From: Asaia bogorensis
GTDB taxonomy: Bacteria; Pseudomonadota; Alphaproteobacteria; Acetobacterales; Acetobacteraceae
Length of the DNA stretch: 7,387 nt
Assembly (NCBI GenBank): GCA_945886995.1
Contig: CAMCZJ010000151.1
Coordinates: 1 to 7,387, forward strand
Direction of reading: 5' to 3'
Positions within the stretch are counted from its first letter, which is position 1. The number at the start of each line of letters is the position of its first letter. The position numbers were made by a program, and so were the translations under genes. Below the pieces are notes generated by a model. It was given only the letters and a program-made list of their open reading frames with translations. It did no database searches and was not told the origin of the DNA. Shown here one piece after another: positions 5,935-7,387 of the stretch.

Positions 5935-6968
5935 GGCCGGATCGCCACTTGCACCTGCATATTGGACCGCCGGCGCAAAGCCGCCGCACCCGCCTCATCC
6001 AGCGTCAGGCGCACTTCAACCGTGCGCGCATCCACCGCCGCCACGGGGTCATTGCTCGCCTGGGTTTGGCGCCGCACCGTCCAGCCGATGGCACTCACTT
6101 CCGCCGCGAAGCGCTTTGCTTCACCGGGCACCACCACTTCCGCTGATGCGCCAAGGCGCACGCGCGGCAGATCGGTCTCATAGACGTCAGCCACCACTTC
6201 AAGCTTGGAAAGATCGGCCATTTCCAGAACACCATCCGCGCCGACTTGATCGCCGGGGCGGACGAATATCCGCAGGATGGTGCCCGCAATCGGCGCGCGT
6301 ACACGGGCCAATTCGGCATCCGCCTGCGCCTTCGCCGCCGCCGCCCGCACACCGGCAAGGCGCGCTTCGGCAAGCGCAATATCCTCAGGCCGGGAAGATA
6401 GCAGCGTATCCAGTGCCGCCATGGCCTCGCGCTTTTCGGCGGCCAATCTTATGGCAATGGCGCGGCTGCGATCCGCTGCCGCCACGGCGCCCGCCCCCGT
6501 CGGCACCAGGCGCTCCGCCCGCTCAGCATCGCGCAGCGCGATTTCTTCCTGCGCGGTGATGGCTTCGATCCGCGCGCGTTGCGCGTCAATCTCTGAAGGT
6601 CTGCCTGCGGCGCGCAGCCGGGCGAGTTGCGCCTCTGCCTCTGCCACGGCGGCTGCGCCTTGGGCGGCGGCGGCGTCCTTCATGGCAGCATCGGCGAATT
6701 CGGCAAGCAATTGGCCTTGCGTCACTTCCGCGCCTTCCGCCACCAGCAGCCGTTCCAACCGCGTGACCGCCATGCCGCCTGGTTGATTGAGCCGGCGAAT
6801 GCGCGAAGCCGGTTCAACGCGGCCCAGCGCGCCAACACCAATCGGGCCAGTGGCGGCGGCAGGCACGGGGCTTGCGGAGGGCGGCGTGCTTGGGCGCATT
6901 TGCCAAAAAGCCGCGCACCCTATCCCAAGAAGCAAAAGCCCCGCGATGATCTTGCCCCGCCTGGTCAT
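5931..6968 (-). CDS. Membrane fusion (periplasmic adaptor) protein, DevB family / HlyD-like
   Basis: A 345-residue adaptor linking the inner-membrane DevC-like permease to an outer-membrane channel. It has an N-terminal membrane anchor (about 7-22) after a basic MTRRGK, then a Pro/Ala linker to about 40. The first half of the lipoyl/barrel region follows (about 45-92, VEPASRIRRL and VAEGAEVTQGQLLAEF). An Ala/Glu/Arg-rich alpha-helical hairpin runs about 95-215, broken near 120-125 and 155-162. The second lipoyl half begins at RVRAPIAGTILRI (222-234) with RPGDQVG. The beta-barrel segment DPVAAVDARTVEVRLTLDE (307-325) is typical of DevB. C18 is not in a convincing lipobox, so a transmembrane anchor is preferred to a lipoprotein. 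The start overlaps the regulator's stop as ATGA (6968-6965), with AGGGG 7 nt upstream. Confidence 0.92.
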   Translation of the reverse strand: MTRRGKIIAGLLLLGIGCAAFWQMRPSTPPSASPVPAAATGPIGVGALGRVEPASRIRRLNQPGGMAVTRLERLLVAEGAEVTQGQLLAEFADAAMKDAAAAQGAAAVAEAEAQLARLRAAGRPSEIDAQRARIEAITAQEEIALRDAERAERLVPTGAGAVAAADRSRAIAIRLAAEKREAMAALDTLLSSRPEDIALAEARLAGVRAAAAKAQADAELARVRAPIAGTILRIFVRPGDQVGADGVLEMADLSKLEVVADVYETDLPRVRLGASAEVVVPGEAKRFAAEVSAIGWTVRRQTQASNDPVAAVDARTVEVRLTLDEAGAAALRRRSNMQVQVAIRP

Positions 6969-7387
6969 GGCCGCACCCCTAAAAGTCCGGAAAGGGCTTC
7001 CCGCATTTCCGCCAATTCGCCCGCGCTTGGCGTGTAAAGGCTGAATAACCGCGCCATGAACAACCCATCGCCAGCGGCCATGATGGCCGCACCATGGCCG
7101 GGCGGCAGGCCATCAGCGGCCACAGCCGCGCGCATTTCCGCAATCACGGCGCGCATCGGTGCCAAAAGCGCAGAATCATGGTGAAAGGCCGCCAGGAACA
7201 CCGCGCCAGCGCGCTCATGGCGTTCATTGCAGGCCATCTCGCCCTCGCCAAAGCCCCATTCCAGCATCGCGCGCGCCACGCGCCCGGGCCCCTCCTGCTG
7301 GGAAGCAACGCAAGCCGCGAATTCCTGGGCGATGAAGGCGGCAAGGCGACCAAGCAGCGCTTCCAACAGCGCTTCCTTGGAGGCGAA
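6965..7387 (-). CDS. TetR/AcrR-family transcriptional regulator, N-terminus off window
   Basis: 140 residues are visible; the frame is open to the right edge, so about 45 N-terminal residues with most of the helix-turn-helix are missing. The first visible residues, FASKEALLEALL, are the end of the TetR DNA-binding domain, where family members typically read YxHFxSKExLLxAV. The rest is the helical ligand-binding/dimerisation domain, for example MRAVIAEMRAAV and the final AGELAEMREALSGLLG. The ligand cannot be predicted. As first visible gene of the overlapping run TetR-DevB-DevC-DevA it is probably a local, autoregulating repressor of the exporter. Its operator and promoter would lie beyond the right edge. 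Confidence 0.9.
   Translation of the reverse strand, partial: FASKEALLEALLGRLAAFIAQEFAACVASQQEGPGRVARAMLEWGFGEGEMACNERHERAGAVFLAAFHHDSALLAPMRAVIAEMRAAVAADGLPPGHGAAIMAAGDGLFMARLFSLYTPSAGELAEMREALSGLLGVRP

Noticed and set aside
5431..6559. Long plus-strand open frames (about 250-260 codons) opposite the DevC- and DevB-like genes
   Set aside because: They lie antisense to genes with clear family motifs, are rich in Arg, Pro, Ser and Ala as expected from GC-rich complementary frames, and show no recognisable domain.
6913..6918. Lipoprotein signal in the DevB-like protein around C18 (GIGC)
   Set aside because: The -3 position is Gly rather than Leu/Val/Ile, and the hydrophobic stretch continues past the cysteine, so a transmembrane anchor is more likely.

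Overview
This is a GC-rich chromosomal window from what looks like an alphaproteobacterium. The GC content, codon use, AapJ-type amino-acid-binding protein and alphaproteobacterial-style beta-oxidation enzyme all fit that class. Acetobacteraceae or another Rhodospirillales group is my best guess, made from sequence style only. No IS element, phage gene, CRISPR array, tRNA or rRNA is visible. Coding density is high and the long antisense open frames are GC-driven shadows.

Left part (1-2827): two divergent metabolic genes. On the minus strand is a bifunctional enoyl-CoA hydratase/3-hydroxyacyl-CoA dehydrogenase whose last ~100 residues lie off the left edge. On the plus strand is a classical short-chain dehydrogenase/reductase resembling DHRS4. 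The 242-bp gap between them is unusually rich in inverted repeats: two large imperfect hairpins near the SDR start and a compact structured leader near the beta-oxidation gene.

Middle (2828-4003): a strong hairpin terminator lies between convergent genes. It is followed on the minus strand by a secreted amino-acid-binding protein of the AapJ/BztA type. No permease or ATPase of its own is in view, and it has a candidate promoter.

Right part (4004-7387): a minus-strand operon read right to left as TetR-family regulator (5' end off the window), DevB-like membrane fusion protein, DevC-like FtsX-fold permease and DevA-like ATPase. Every junction overlaps by 1-4 nt, so the genes are very likely translationally coupled. 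This is a DevBCA-type tripartite export system with a co-transcribed putative repressor; the outer-membrane channel must be encoded elsewhere.

I see no clearly new biological system here. The most unusual DNA is the hairpin cluster at 1819-2014. The most unusual gene arrangement is the TetR-DevBCA cassette followed by an orphan amino-acid-binding protein.
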